DNA of 64,000 nt from Billgrantia endophytica (GTDB taxonomy: Bacteria; Pseudomonadota; Gammaproteobacteria; Pseudomonadales; Halomonadaceae), in the NCBI RefSeq assembly GCF_002879615.1, contig NZ_PNRF01000032.1, forward strand, positions 62,001-126,000. Direction: 5' to 3'. Shown here piece after piece: positions 17,617 to 29,278 of the stretch. Both the position numbers and the translations under genes were made by a program. The notes beneath the pieces were generated by a model, which worked only from the letters and a program-made list of their open reading frames with translations, did not search any database and had not been told where the DNA came from. Position 1 is the first letter of the stretch; each line of letters starts with the position of its first letter.

Positions 17617-18493
17617 ACGACGACAAGCGGGGCCGGGCGGCAGCCCCTACCATCTCCTGAAAGTCGCCCATGAGCGGTTCGAGCGGGCGCCGGGCGATCT
17701 CGACGAACAGCAGTTGCGCCAGGCCCAGCGCATCGCCGCCCGACAGCTGCAGATCGAAGAGGCGGTGTTGCATAGCCCGGAAGCGTTGGGTGTGGTGATC
17801 CCATCCTCGCAGGTGGACGATGCCTGGACACGTCTCGGCAACCGCTACCAGGATGCCAACGTCTTGCGACAAGCCCTCGCGGCCTGTGGCCTGGACCAGG
17901 CCCGGATGAAAGAGGCGCTGGCCCGCGAACTGAAGGTCGAGGCGGTGCTCGCTCGTGTCTGCGCCGGCCTGCCGGAGGTCGACGACGCCGAGGCCGGACG
18001 CTACTACCACGACCATCCGGAGCAGTTCACACGCCCGGCCTCGCGTCAGGCGCGACATATCCTCGTCACCATCAACGCCAGCTATCCGGAAAACACTCGC
18101 GAGGTGGCGCTGGCCCGCATCGAGGCCATCGCCAATGATCTGTACCGCGAGCCGAAGCGCTTTGCCGACCAGGCGCTGAGGCATTCGGAATGCCCGACCT
18201 CATTGCAGGGGGGGCAGCTTGGCAACGTCAAGCCGGGCACGCTGTATCCCGAGCTCGAGGCCTGTCTGTTCGAGATGGCGCAGGGGCAGATCAGCCCGGT
18301 CATCGAATCGCCCCTGGGGTTCCACCTGTTGTACTGCGAAGCCGCCTTGCCGGCCATGTTGTTGCCCCTCGACAAGGTTCTGACGCCCCTGCGCGAAAAA
18401 CTCCAGGCGCATCGGCGCAAGGTCCACCAGCGCCAGTGGCTGGAAAGCCTGCTGCAACGTACCCCTCGGAAGGAGAACCAGGCCCATGGCTGA
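17606..18493 (+). CDS. nifM: NifM peptidyl-prolyl isomerase for NifH maturation
   Basis: This 295-residue protein has a helical N-terminal half and a parvulin-type PPIase half beginning SRQARHILVTINASYPENTRE. It contains FADQALRHSECPTSLQGGQLG and SPVIESPLGFHLLYCE, which mark the rotamase fold. NifM is needed to make active Fe protein (NifH). It overlaps nifZ by 11 bp and clpX by 8 bp. GGGGAGG lies about 12 bases before the start. Confidence 0.93.
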   Translation: MGNERRQAGPGGSPYHLLKVAHERFERAPGDLDEQQLRQAQRIAARQLQIEEAVLHSPEALGVVIPSSQVDDAWTRLGNRYQDANVLRQALAACGLDQARMKEALARELKVEAVLARVCAGLPEVDDAEAGRYYHDHPEQFTRPASRQARHILVTINASYPENTREVALARIEAIANDLYREPKRFADQALRHSECPTSLQGGQLGNVKPGTLYPELEACLFEMAQGQISPVIESPLGFHLLYCEAALPAMLLPLDKVLTPLREKLQAHRRKVHQRQWLESLLQRTPRKENQAHG

Positions 18494-19823
18494 TACCGAA
18501 ACCCCCTGCTGCTCTTTCTGCGGGGCGGAGAAGAGCCCCGACATACCCTTGATCGCCGGTAACGAAGGGCGTATCTGCGAAGCCTGCGTCAAGCTCGCCC
18601 ACCAGGTCGTGAGCAGTTGGGGGCAACGGCGCAAGAGCGAGCAACTGGCGCCGCAATTACGAACGCCCTCTGCCTATCGACGGCACCTGGACGAGTCGGT
18701 GATCGGCCAGGAAGCGGCCAAGGATACCCTGGCGGTGGCGGTCTACAATCATTATCTGCGCCTGCTCAACTGTGAACGTGGCCCCGCCTGCCAACTCGGC
18801 GAGCAGATAGAGCTGGAGAAGTCCAATATCCTCATGGCCGGGCCTTCCGGCACCGGCAAGACGCTGCTGGTGCGCACCCTGGCGCGTATTCTCGGCGTAC
18901 CCTTCGCATCGGCCGATGCCACCACGCTGACCCAGGCCGGCTATGTCGGTGACGACGTCGACAGCATCATCTCGCGTTTGCTGGAGGCGGCCGGTGGCGA
19001 TGTGCAGCAGGCCCAATGGGGCATCGTGTACATCGACGAGGTCGACAAGCTGGCCAAGCGCAGCGGGGGAGGCTCGGCGGTACGCGATATCTCCGGGGAG
19101 GGGGTGCAGCAGGCTCTGTTGAAGATGGTCGAAGGTACCGAGGTGCGCATTTCCAAATCGACCCGGCGCAACGAACAGGGCGAGGAACAGGTGGTCGACA
19201 CCCGCAACATCCTGTTCATTGCCGGTGGCGCCTTCCCAGGCCTCGACACCATGGTCTTCAGCCGGGTCCAGCCGAAGGACACGGGTATCGGCTTTCACTC
19301 CCAGCCGGCTCAGGAGAAGCCCAGCACCAACGAACTGCTGGTTTCCCTGATGCCGGACGATCTGCACGAGTTCGGGCTTATTCCCGAGTTCATCGGGCGT
19401 TTTCCGATCATCACCTTCCTGCAGGAGCTGGACCACGAGATCTTGCTGCGGATTCTCACCGAACCGCGCAATGCCTTGGTGAAACAGTACCAACAGCTTT
19501 TCCTCTATCAGAACGTGGCCCTGGAGATCACCCCTGCGGCCCTGAGCCATATCGCCGACCAGGCCCTGCAACGCAAGACCGGTGCCCGTGGCCTGCGTGC
19601 GGTACTGGAAGCCGCCTTGCAGCCGGTCATGTTCGACATGCCGTCACAGCCCCTGCTGCGACGCTGTACCCTGGACCTGGTGGCAGAGGGAGGGCATGCA
19701 AGGCTGCACGTATCGCAAATACTGGCCGAAGAGGGAAAAGAGGACGATACGGCATCGACGGAGTCGTCATTTGCCACGTCGGAAAACGCCGCGCAAACGC
19801 CGCGCATGAGCCTTGATGTGTAA
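18486..19823 (+). CDS. clpX: ClpX-type AAA+ unfoldase of the nif cluster (ClpX2)
   Basis: This 445-residue ClpX homologue has an N-terminal zinc-binding domain (C9-x2-C12, C31-x2-C34), Walker A GPSGTGKT at 119-126, Walker B VYIDEVDKL, and an IGF loop (GIGFHSQ). An IGF loop implies it can still dock on ClpP. The position nifM-clpX-nifF is that of the second clpX in A. vinelandii, so this is probably an extra copy that removes or remodels nif proteins rather than the housekeeping one. It is coupled to nifM by overlap. Confidence 0.92.
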   Translation: MADTETPCCSFCGAEKSPDIPLIAGNEGRICEACVKLAHQVVSSWGQRRKSEQLAPQLRTPSAYRRHLDESVIGQEAAKDTLAVAVYNHYLRLLNCERGPACQLGEQIELEKSNILMAGPSGTGKTLLVRTLARILGVPFASADATTLTQAGYVGDDVDSIISRLLEAAGGDVQQAQWGIVYIDEVDKLAKRSGGGSAVRDISGEGVQQALLKMVEGTEVRISKSTRRNEQGEEQVVDTRNILFIAGGAFPGLDTMVFSRVQPKDTGIGFHSQPAQEKPSTNELLVSLMPDDLHEFGLIPEFIGRFPIITFLQELDHEILLRILTEPRNALVKQYQQLFLYQNVALEITPAALSHIADQALQRKTGARGLRAVLEAALQPVMFDMPSQPLLRRCTLDLVAEGGHARLHVSQILAEEGKEDDTASTESSFATSENAAQTPRMSLDV

Positions 19824-19889
19824 CCCCATTGATGAATCGATTGACTTCATACGTCGGACCCATGCCGTGGTCCGTTTCTCCACTGATGA

Positions 19890-20501
<612 letters not shown>

Positions 20502-20533
20502 TGAATCAGACGTCGGCTGCTTAGACTAATCTT

Positions 20534-20552
20534 GGCGGCACCCGTTGCCGCC
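20534..20552 (+). terminator. Hairpin downstream of nifF
   Basis: GGCGGCA (20534-20540) pairs perfectly with TGCCGCC (20546-20552) around a 5-base loop, 33 bp after the nifF stop. There is no T-run, so its terminator role is provisional. Confidence 0.5.
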
Positions 20553-20702
20553 ATGCACCAGGGGCTCGAAAATCGGAGAGCAGGCTGAGAATAGTCATGT
20601 TTCTGTTGTTGTGCCTCATCAAGCCGGTACCGATGGGATAGCCGCATGCCAAATCCGGTAAGCTGGAACGCCTGAGGGTGGGAAAGCGACGAGGTGATGG
20701 AT

Positions 20703-21377
20703 ATGGCGGTACTGCTGATCGGTGTGTTGCTGCTGATCTTTATTCTGCCCAACTACTGGACCAAGTGGGTATTGTCACGTCATGCCCGGCCGCGTGACGA
20801 CTATCCAGGTACCGGGGGAGAACTGGCCAGGCATCTGCTCGAACGCCTCGGCATCGAGGGAGTGGAGGTGGAAGTCTCCGAACATGGCGACCACTACGAC
20901 CCGACGGCGCGGCGGGTGCGGTTGTCGCCGGAGCACTATGAGGGCCGCTCGCTGACCGCGGTGACGGTAGCCGCCCACGAGGTTGGCCACGCCATTCAAC
21001 ATGCGCGGGGTTATGCGCCTCTGCTGGCGCGCACCCGGCTGGTCGGGATGGCGCAGCAGGCCGAGAAGATCGGCGCTCTGCTGATGATGGCTGCCCCCTT
21101 CCTGTTCATACTGACGCGACTGCCCGGCGGCATGCTGATCGTTGTGTTGGCAGCGCTGATCAGCTTCGGTACTGCAGCGATGGTACACCTGGTGACCCTG
21201 CCGGTGGAGTTCGACGCCAGCTTCCAGCGGGCCCTGCCGCTGCTCAAGGACTATGTGCCACCCTACGACATGCCGGGGGCCCGGCATGTGCTCACCGCCT
21301 GTGCCTTCACCTACGTGGCGGCATCGCTGGCCAGTATTCTGAACCTGGGGCGATGGCTGGTGATTCTGCGGCGTTAG
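20703..21377 (+). CDS. YugP-type membrane zinc metallopeptidase (Zn_peptidase_2)
   Basis: This 224-residue protein has an N-terminal membrane segment (LLIGVLLLIFILP), an HEVGH zinc motif at about residue 90 (AAHEVGHAIQHARGYAPL) and further hydrophobic segments (MMAAPFLFILTRLPGGMLIVVLAALISFG, and one near the C-terminus). This is the layout of the YugP-type neutral membrane peptidases. ATGs at 20697 and 20703 are both in frame; 20703 is chosen because GAGG at 20691-20694 is better spaced. It is the first non-nif gene on the right. Its substrate is unknown. Confidence 0.85.
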   Translation: MAVLLIGVLLLIFILPNYWTKWVLSRHARPRDDYPGTGGELARHLLERLGIEGVEVEVSEHGDHYDPTARRVRLSPEHYEGRSLTAVTVAAHEVGHAIQHARGYAPLLARTRLVGMAQQAEKIGALLMMAAPFLFILTRLPGGMLIVVLAALISFGTAAMVHLVTLPVEFDASFQRALPLLKDYVPPYDMPGARHVLTACAFTYVAASLASILNLGRWLVILRR

Positions 21378-21425
21378 GGAAACAAATGCCTGCGCGAGCG
21401 AATCGCTTTGTTACTGCGGTGCTCA

Positions 21426-21458
21426 GACCAGTCACATATACCCCATATGCTCCTGGTC
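21426..21458. terminator. Hairpin between convergent peptidase gene and cmoB
   Basis: GACCAG (21426-21431) pairs with CTGGTC (21453-21458) and an inner CATAT pairs with ATATG around a short C-rich loop. It lies between convergent genes and is a likely bidirectional terminator. The rest of the 136-bp gap shows nothing else. Confidence 0.6.
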
Positions 21459-21513
21459 TTGCGCTCCTCGCGCCTTGCGCTTCATCTCGCTCGGCGATTT
21501 GTTCAGCGTTTCC

Positions 21514-22500
21514 CTATTTGGGCTTGTTGGCGAGAATTACGGCACGACGCGGAGCAGGGTAGCCCTCGCGGGTCTTGCTCGGGTTGTGCGGGTCGAGAAA
21601 ATCAGCCAGGGACTGGAAGGTCATCCAGTCTGTCGAACGCTGCTCGTCGAGGCTGGTGACGGCTTCATCGACGACACGCACGTTATCGAACCCGCAGCGT
21701 TCGATCCACTGGCAAAGCGCCGCGGAGGAGGGCAGGAAGTAGACGTTGGGCATGGCGGCATAGCGCTCGCCGGGTAGCAGCACCGTCGTTTCGTCGCCTT
21801 CCACCACCAGGGTCTCCAGCACCAGTTCGCCGCCCGGCCGCAGGGCATCCTTCAGCTGCAGCAGGTGCTCCAGTGGTGAAGGCCGGTGGTACAGCACGCC
21901 CATGGAAAAGACCGTGTCGAAGAAGGCGAGCCGGCTCGGGACATCCTCGATGCCGACCGGCAGGAAGTGGGTGCGTCCGCCATCCGTGCCGCCGACGAAG
22001 TGCCGCACCGCCTGGAACTGATAGTAGAAGCGCGGCGAGGGATCGATCACCAGCACGAAGTCGGCGCCGGCGCCGCTCATGCGCCAGGCGTGGTAGCCGC
22101 TGCCGCCCCCTACGTCCAGGACTCGTCGGCCGCGCAGGTCGGCCAGGTGCGGAGCCACCCGCTGCCATTTCCAGTCGGAGCGCCATTCGGTATCGATGGA
22201 GATTCCCCCCAGGCGATAGGGACCCTTGCGCCAGGGAATGAGTTGTCGCAGCAGGTTCTCGCACTGGCGTCGCTGCGAATCGGTGAGGTCGCAGTCGACC
22301 GTAACCGTATCGGCATCCAGCCGCACCTGCCGTTCGACGGGCAGGGCCGGTAGCCTGGAGACCGCCTTCTCCCAGGCGGGCAGGTCACCGTAGCGCTGAC
22401 GGTCCAGGCCCGCGGCCAGCTGTTCGGGCAGCCGCGCGAGCCAACGGTCCAGCCCCTGGTCGATGAAGGCGCGATAGAGTTCACGATGAGGGTGGGACAT
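21514..22500 (-). CDS. cmoB: CmoB, tRNA U34 carboxymethyltransferase
   Basis: This 328-residue SAM-fold enzyme uses carboxy-SAM from CmoA to make 5-carboxymethoxyuridine at tRNA position 34. The cofactor loop is VLDVGGGSGYHAWRM, and FSMGVLYHRPSPLEHL and GGELVLETLVVEGDE are family segments. The start at 22500 (MSHPHRELYRAFIDQGL) has AGGAA upstream; a longer in-frame extension has no family similarity. cmoA lies two genes upstream on the same strand. Confidence 0.95.
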   Translation of the reverse strand: MSHPHRELYRAFIDQGLDRWLARLPEQLAAGLDRQRYGDLPAWEKAVSRLPALPVERQVRLDADTVTVDCDLTDSQRRQCENLLRQLIPWRKGPYRLGGISIDTEWRSDWKWQRVAPHLADLRGRRVLDVGGGSGYHAWRMSGAGADFVLVIDPSPRFYYQFQAVRHFVGGTDGGRTHFLPVGIEDVPSRLAFFDTVFSMGVLYHRPSPLEHLLQLKDALRPGGELVLETLVVEGDETTVLLPGERYAAMPNVYFLPSSAALCQWIERCGFDNVRVVDEAVTSLDEQRSTDWMTFQSLADFLDPHNPSKTREGYPAPRRAVILANKPK

Positions 22501-22513
22501 ACCGGTTCCTGTC

Positions 22514-23947
22514 TTAAAAAACGCACCAGCCACTGGCTTCCATGGCACGGTAGCGCCAGTAGCGCAGCCGCGAAGGGTCGGCATGGGCGGCATAGGTCGT
22601 GCTGTAATGTTCGTGGGACGTATTGTGCCAGTGCCGCTCGAAGGCGTCTCGCGCACGGTCGATGGCCGGGTGCGCAAGGGTGGCTTCGAGCTGGACATTG
22701 AGCTCGAGGTTGAGGTCGTCGAGGCTCCGACGCGTCAGATTGGCGGACCCGGCCAGCAGCGTGGCGGGGCGGTTGCCACCGCTACGCAGCAGCAGCTTGC
22801 CGTGGGCCTGTTCGCCCCGGGTATCGCTCCAGCGAACGGCAATGCCCGCTTCATGCAGGTCCCGAGACGCCTGGCGATTGGGGATGCCGGGGCTGGGGCG
22901 TCCGAAATGCGCCTTGTTGGGATCGAGCAGCACCCGGATCGCCACCCCCCGCCGATGGGCGCCGAGCAGAGCCTTGATCATGCCGCGATGCGACAGGTAG
23001 AGCGTCTCGATATCGAGCTGCTCGCCGGGCTGTGCGGTCTCGACGGTGTGGAGAAGAGCGTCGCGGATGGCTCCTTCGCTGAGGATTCGCAGCCGTGGGG
23101 TGGCGGTCGACAGTTGAGCCGCGGGGGGCGGGGTTGGTACTGTCAGCCCGGAGGCGCCCGAGAAGCCGGCGATCCCGGCCTCCGACGCCATCAGGTCCAG
23201 GGCGGCGGAACCCGACAGGGTAAGGGCAAGGTCGCGGTAGTCGCTGCTGCCGTCGTCGAGATTGGCGGAGCTGACTATCGCCCGCCAGCCATCGCCATCA
23301 TCGACCACCAGGGTCTTGCGGTGATTGGCGTTCAGGTTGAGAGCCGCGAGATAGCTGCGCAGGGTGGCGCGTCCAGGACCCACCGGGTTGGGCAACCAGC
23401 CGTTTCGGGTGGTATTTCCCCATTGCCGGATGGCCAGCCGCCACAGGGCATTCCAGGTGGGATTGGGGTCGCGACTGGCGGAGAGGCGGGTGATGATCAC
23501 CTGCGCCCCCGCGGCACGAAGTTCCGTGAGGTGGGTGGCCTGGTGGCCACCATACGCGGTATTGATGGGGTCGGTGATCAGCACGATCTCGAGTTCCGGC
23601 ATCTCCCGCTTGCGTGCCAGCAGGGCATCGACCAGTTCGAAGGAAACCCGGCGATGGCAATCCGGTGGTGAATCGGCCGGGTCGTTGAACTGAAAGATAT
23701 CGATCATCACCAGTCGCCGCGCCTGGCCAATCAGGCGTAGCCACTCGTCGACGATCTGCTGGCGGCAGTGGCGCTGCCCGTCGGCATCGAGAAATGTCTC
23801 GTCGAGCAGCAGCCGGGAGTCGCCGGCGTCGCGCCATGGGCCGGTGACCTTCAGTCCGGACGGAAGCGGTTTCCGGGAGTGCCACCAGGCCGTGGCGACA
23901 TAGAGACCCAGCCCCGCGCCCAGCAGCACGATCCATAACCCGCTCAT
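22514..23947 (-). CDS. Phospholipase D-like (HKD) membrane-anchored protein
   Basis: This 477-residue protein begins with a membrane segment (IVLLGAGLGLYVATAWW). It carries two PLD half-sites: HRKTLVVDD followed by AIVSSANLDDGSSDYRD, and HGKLLLRS followed by LLAGSANLTRRSLDDLN. This two-HKD layout fits the cardiolipin-synthase/PLD superfamily. The segment MIDIFQFNDPADSPPDCHRR precedes the first HKD. The gene lies between cmoA and cmoB, with its start overlapping the cmoA stop by 4 bp. Substrate is unknown. Confidence 0.83.
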   Translation of the reverse strand: MSGLWIVLLGAGLGLYVATAWWHSRKPLPSGLKVTGPWRDAGDSRLLLDETFLDADGQRHCRQQIVDEWLRLIGQARRLVMIDIFQFNDPADSPPDCHRRVSFELVDALLARKREMPELEIVLITDPINTAYGGHQATHLTELRAAGAQVIITRLSASRDPNPTWNALWRLAIRQWGNTTRNGWLPNPVGPGRATLRSYLAALNLNANHRKTLVVDDGDGWRAIVSSANLDDGSSDYRDLALTLSGSAALDLMASEAGIAGFSGASGLTVPTPPPAAQLSTATPRLRILSEGAIRDALLHTVETAQPGEQLDIETLYLSHRGMIKALLGAHRRGVAIRVLLDPNKAHFGRPSPGIPNRQASRDLHEAGIAVRWSDTRGEQAHGKLLLRSGGNRPATLLAGSANLTRRSLDDLNLELNVQLEATLAHPAIDRARDAFERHWHNTSHEHYSTTYAAHADPSRLRYWRYRAMEASGWCVF

Positions 23948-24696
23948 GGCGACTCATAGGTCTTGAAGGCGATCAGCGAGGCAAAGTTGAGGTACTGGAA
24001 CCAGGTCAGCGAACGGGGGAAGCCGGCCTTGCCGAGGCGGTCATGGTGGGCCTCGAGGGTATCCGGGATCAGCACGTTCTCGAGCGCGGTCCGCTTCTGG
24101 CTGATTTCCAGATCGCTGTAACCGTTGGCGCGCTTGAAGTCGTGGTAGCGTTCCACGCGCCAGGCATTGTCCTGCTCGTCGGGGTCGATGACCTTTTCGG
24201 AGAGGACCAGTACCCCGCCCGGTTCCAGGGCGTCGTATAGCCTGGCAATCACCGCGTCCCGGTCTTCGGGAGACAGGAACTGCAAGGTGAAATTGAGCAC
24301 GATCATGCCCGTGGCCTGATAGTCGAGTGTACGAATATCGCCTTCGATCACCTGAATGTCATGGTCGGGGCATTCGGCCGCCAGGGTTTCCCGCGCCCGC
24401 GCCACCATGGCCGGCGAGAGGTCCACCCCGGTCAGCCGGAAGGCATCGGGGGGCAGCTGGCTGGCCAGCGCCAGGCCCACCGCACCCAGCGAGCAGCCCA
24501 GGTCATAGACGTGGGCGCCATGGCGCAGGTGACGCTGGGCGATGAGGCCCAGCATGCCCAGGATCTGACCGTAGCCCGGCACCGAGCGGCGGATCATGTC
24601 CGGGAAGCAGGCGACCACCCGCTCATCGAAGGAGAATTGCGCAACCCGGTCCAGGGGTGTGGAAAAGATCGCGTCACGGTAAGATACATGACTCAT
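23944..24696 (-). CDS. cmoA: CmoA, carboxy-SAM synthase
   Basis: This 250-residue enzyme converts SAM and prephenate to carboxy-S-adenosylmethionine for CmoB. Marks are DRVAQFSFDERVVACFPDMI, VYDLGCSLGAVGLAL and MIVLNFTLQFLSPEDRD. The start at 24696 (MSHVSYRDAIFS) is the family start; an in-frame upstream extension is not conserved. It is divergent from pgi, with 91 bp between the start codons. Confidence 0.95.
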   Translation of the reverse strand: MSHVSYRDAIFSTPLDRVAQFSFDERVVACFPDMIRRSVPGYGQILGMLGLIAQRHLRHGAHVYDLGCSLGAVGLALASQLPPDAFRLTGVDLSPAMVARARETLAAECPDHDIQVIEGDIRTLDYQATGMIVLNFTLQFLSPEDRDAVIARLYDALEPGGVLVLSEKVIDPDEQDNAWRVERYHDFKRANGYSDLEISQKRTALENVLIPDTLEAHHDRLGKAGFPRSLTWFQYLNFASLIAFKTYESP

Positions 24697-24787
24697 GGGG
24701 CGTGCCGGAAAGTGCGAGTTGGCCACCATGTTACGCGTGTCACAGGCTGGCTGCACCAATGGACGATAACGAGCAAGGAGGATTCGC

Positions 24788-26467
24788 ATGAGCCATCCCC
24801 CCATCGATCAGGCGCCCGCCTGGCAGGCCCTGGCGGGTCATGCCGAGACGGTGCGTGGTCGGCACCTGCGCGAACTGTTCGCCGATCAGCGGCGTGGCCT
24901 GGATTTTTCGCGGCGGGCGGCTGGCCTGACCCTGGACCTTTCCAAGCAGCGCTGGTGCCACGAGACCTTGGGGCTGCTGCTCGACCTTGCCCGTGAGGCA
25001 CGCATGCCCGAGGCGATCGAGGCCTTGCTGTCCGGGCAGCACGTCAATATCAGCGAGGATCGTCCCGCGCTGCATACCGCCTTGCGCCTCCCGGAGGAGG
25101 CATCACTGGTGGTGGATGGCAACGATGTCGTGCCGGGCGTTCATGAGTCCCTGGCCAAGATGGGAACCATGGTCGAGCGCCTCCATGCCAGCCAGTGGCG
25201 GGGTGCCACCGGACGTCCCATTCACGACGTGGTGAACCTGGGTGTCGGTGGCTCCGACCTCGGGCCGCTGATGGTGACTCATGCCCTGGCCGACTACCGT
25301 CCCGATGACGTCCCCCATATCGACGTTCACTTTGCCTCCACCATGGACGGCTCCCAACTGGTCGATTACCTGAGCCGCTTCAACCCCGAGACCACGCTGT
25401 TCGTGATCTCGTCGAAATCCTTCACCACCATCGATACGCTCTCCAACGCGCGCACCGCCCAGGACTGGCTGATGACACGACTGGTGAAGGAGGGCAACGC
25501 GCGGGTGGACGAGTCGATGGTCATGCGGCAGCATTTCATCGGTGTCTCGGCCAAGCCCGACAAGATGACCAAGTGGGGTATCGCCGAGTCCAGCCAGCTC
25601 GAATTCTGGGAGTGGGTGGGCGGTCGCTACTCGCTGTGGGGGGCCATCGGCCTGCCTATCGCGCTGGTGATCGGCATGAAGAATTTCCGTGACCTGCTGG
25701 CCGGTGCACATGCCATGGACCGTCACTTTGCCGCAGCACCTCTCGCCGACAACCTGCCGGTGCTGCTGGCATTGGCAGGCATCTGGAACGCCAACTTCCT
25801 GGGGATCCGTGCCCATTCCATCCTGCCTTACGATGGTCGGCTGGAGTACTTCGCCGCTTACCTGGAGCAGCTCGAGATGGAGTCCAACGGCAAGTCGGCG
25901 ACCCATGAGGGCCACGAAGTCAACTATTCGACCTGCCCGGTGCTCTGGGGTCAGCTCGGGCCCAATGCCCAGCATGCCTTCTATCAGCTGCTGCATCAGG
26001 GTACCCAGCCGGTGGTGTGCGACTTCATCGCACCGCTACGCCGCTACGACGAGGTTAAGGATGATGCCACGCGCGCGCATCTCAAGGCCCAGCACCGCCT
26101 GACCCTGGCCAACTGCTTTGCCCAGTCGCGCCTGTTGATGCTGGGTGACGATGCCATCGACGAGCCGGGTGAACGGCCTGGGCACAAGCGCTACCGGGGC
26201 AACCAGCCCTCCACCACGCTATTGCTCGACCGCCTGACTCCCGCGACCCTGGGAGCGTTGATTGCCCTCTACGAGCACAAGGTCTACGTCCAGGCAACGA
26301 TCTGGGGAATCAATCCCTTCGATCAGTGGGGGGTGGAGCTTGGCAAGCAGATCGCGGGGGAAACCGGGGACATGCTCGCCAACCATGCCGGTCACGAGCG
26401 CATGGACGCTTCCACCCGCGCCCTGATCGAGGCCGTCTGGCAGGCGGAAGCGGCTGGAGAGGAGTGA
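24788..26467 (+). CDS. pgi: Glucose-6-phosphate isomerase
   Basis: This 559-residue enzyme interconverts glucose 6-phosphate and fructose 6-phosphate. Marks are VNLGVGGSDLGPLMVTHAL, FVISSKSFTTIDTLSNA, GGRYSLWGAIGLPIAL and the C-terminal NPFDQWGVELGKQIA. Length is normal. AAGGAGG precedes the start at 24788. It is a cytosolic glycolytic/gluconeogenic enzyme. Confidence 0.97.
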   Translation: MSHPPIDQAPAWQALAGHAETVRGRHLRELFADQRRGLDFSRRAAGLTLDLSKQRWCHETLGLLLDLAREARMPEAIEALLSGQHVNISEDRPALHTALRLPEEASLVVDGNDVVPGVHESLAKMGTMVERLHASQWRGATGRPIHDVVNLGVGGSDLGPLMVTHALADYRPDDVPHIDVHFASTMDGSQLVDYLSRFNPETTLFVISSKSFTTIDTLSNARTAQDWLMTRLVKEGNARVDESMVMRQHFIGVSAKPDKMTKWGIAESSQLEFWEWVGGRYSLWGAIGLPIALVIGMKNFRDLLAGAHAMDRHFAAAPLADNLPVLLALAGIWNANFLGIRAHSILPYDGRLEYFAAYLEQLEMESNGKSATHEGHEVNYSTCPVLWGQLGPNAQHAFYQLLHQGTQPVVCDFIAPLRRYDEVKDDATRAHLKAQHRLTLANCFAQSRLLMLGDDAIDEPGERPGHKRYRGNQPSTTLLLDRLTPATLGALIALYEHKVYVQATIWGINPFDQWGVELGKQIAGETGDMLANHAGHERMDASTRALIEAVWQAEAAGEE

Positions 26468-26506
26468 GACGAAAGTGATGCTGGTAATGCATACAGGTGT
26501 TTGGGT

Positions 26507-29028
<2,522 letters not shown>

Positions 29029-29082
29029 CGCGGCTTCGCCGGGAACTGAACGCCGTCGGGGTAAGCAGGAAGAGATACCGAG

Positions 29083-29189
29083 GCTAGCGGCGCCGGGGAC
29101 AGGTCCGAGGGGAGGTCCGATGCCAGGGATGGCATCGGTAGCGCCCAGGGAGGGGTTCATAGCGCCTCCCCGAGGGCCGGTCGCCGGGT
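29083..29189 (+). repeat. Structured dispersed repeat, copy A (parE-parC gap)
   Basis: This is one of four related roughly 100-nt elements in the window. It contains a perfect hairpin CCGATGCC/GGCATCGG (29117-29124 with 29131-29138) capped by AGGGAT. A second short hairpin CCC-AGGGAG-GGG follows, and outer arms can pair (GACAGG...GGAGG with CCTCCC...CCGG). The same layout with different stem bases occurs at 31588, 38921 and 53128. Confidence 0.72.
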
Positions 29190-29278
29190 CAGCTGCGATG
29201 CAAGTCCACTGGCTCTGATGAGCTGGCAGAGGGATGATCCCTCGACGATTCCACGATCGCGAATAAGGTCAACATGCT

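Noticed and set aside
21378..21513. Possible small RNA or tRNA in the peptidase-cmoB gap
   Set aside because: The fold seen is a simple hairpin between convergent genes; there is no tRNA arm set.
22583..23671. A 362-codon plus-strand frame opposite the PLD-like gene
   Set aside because: Antisense shadow; the PLD gene has two clear HKD sites.
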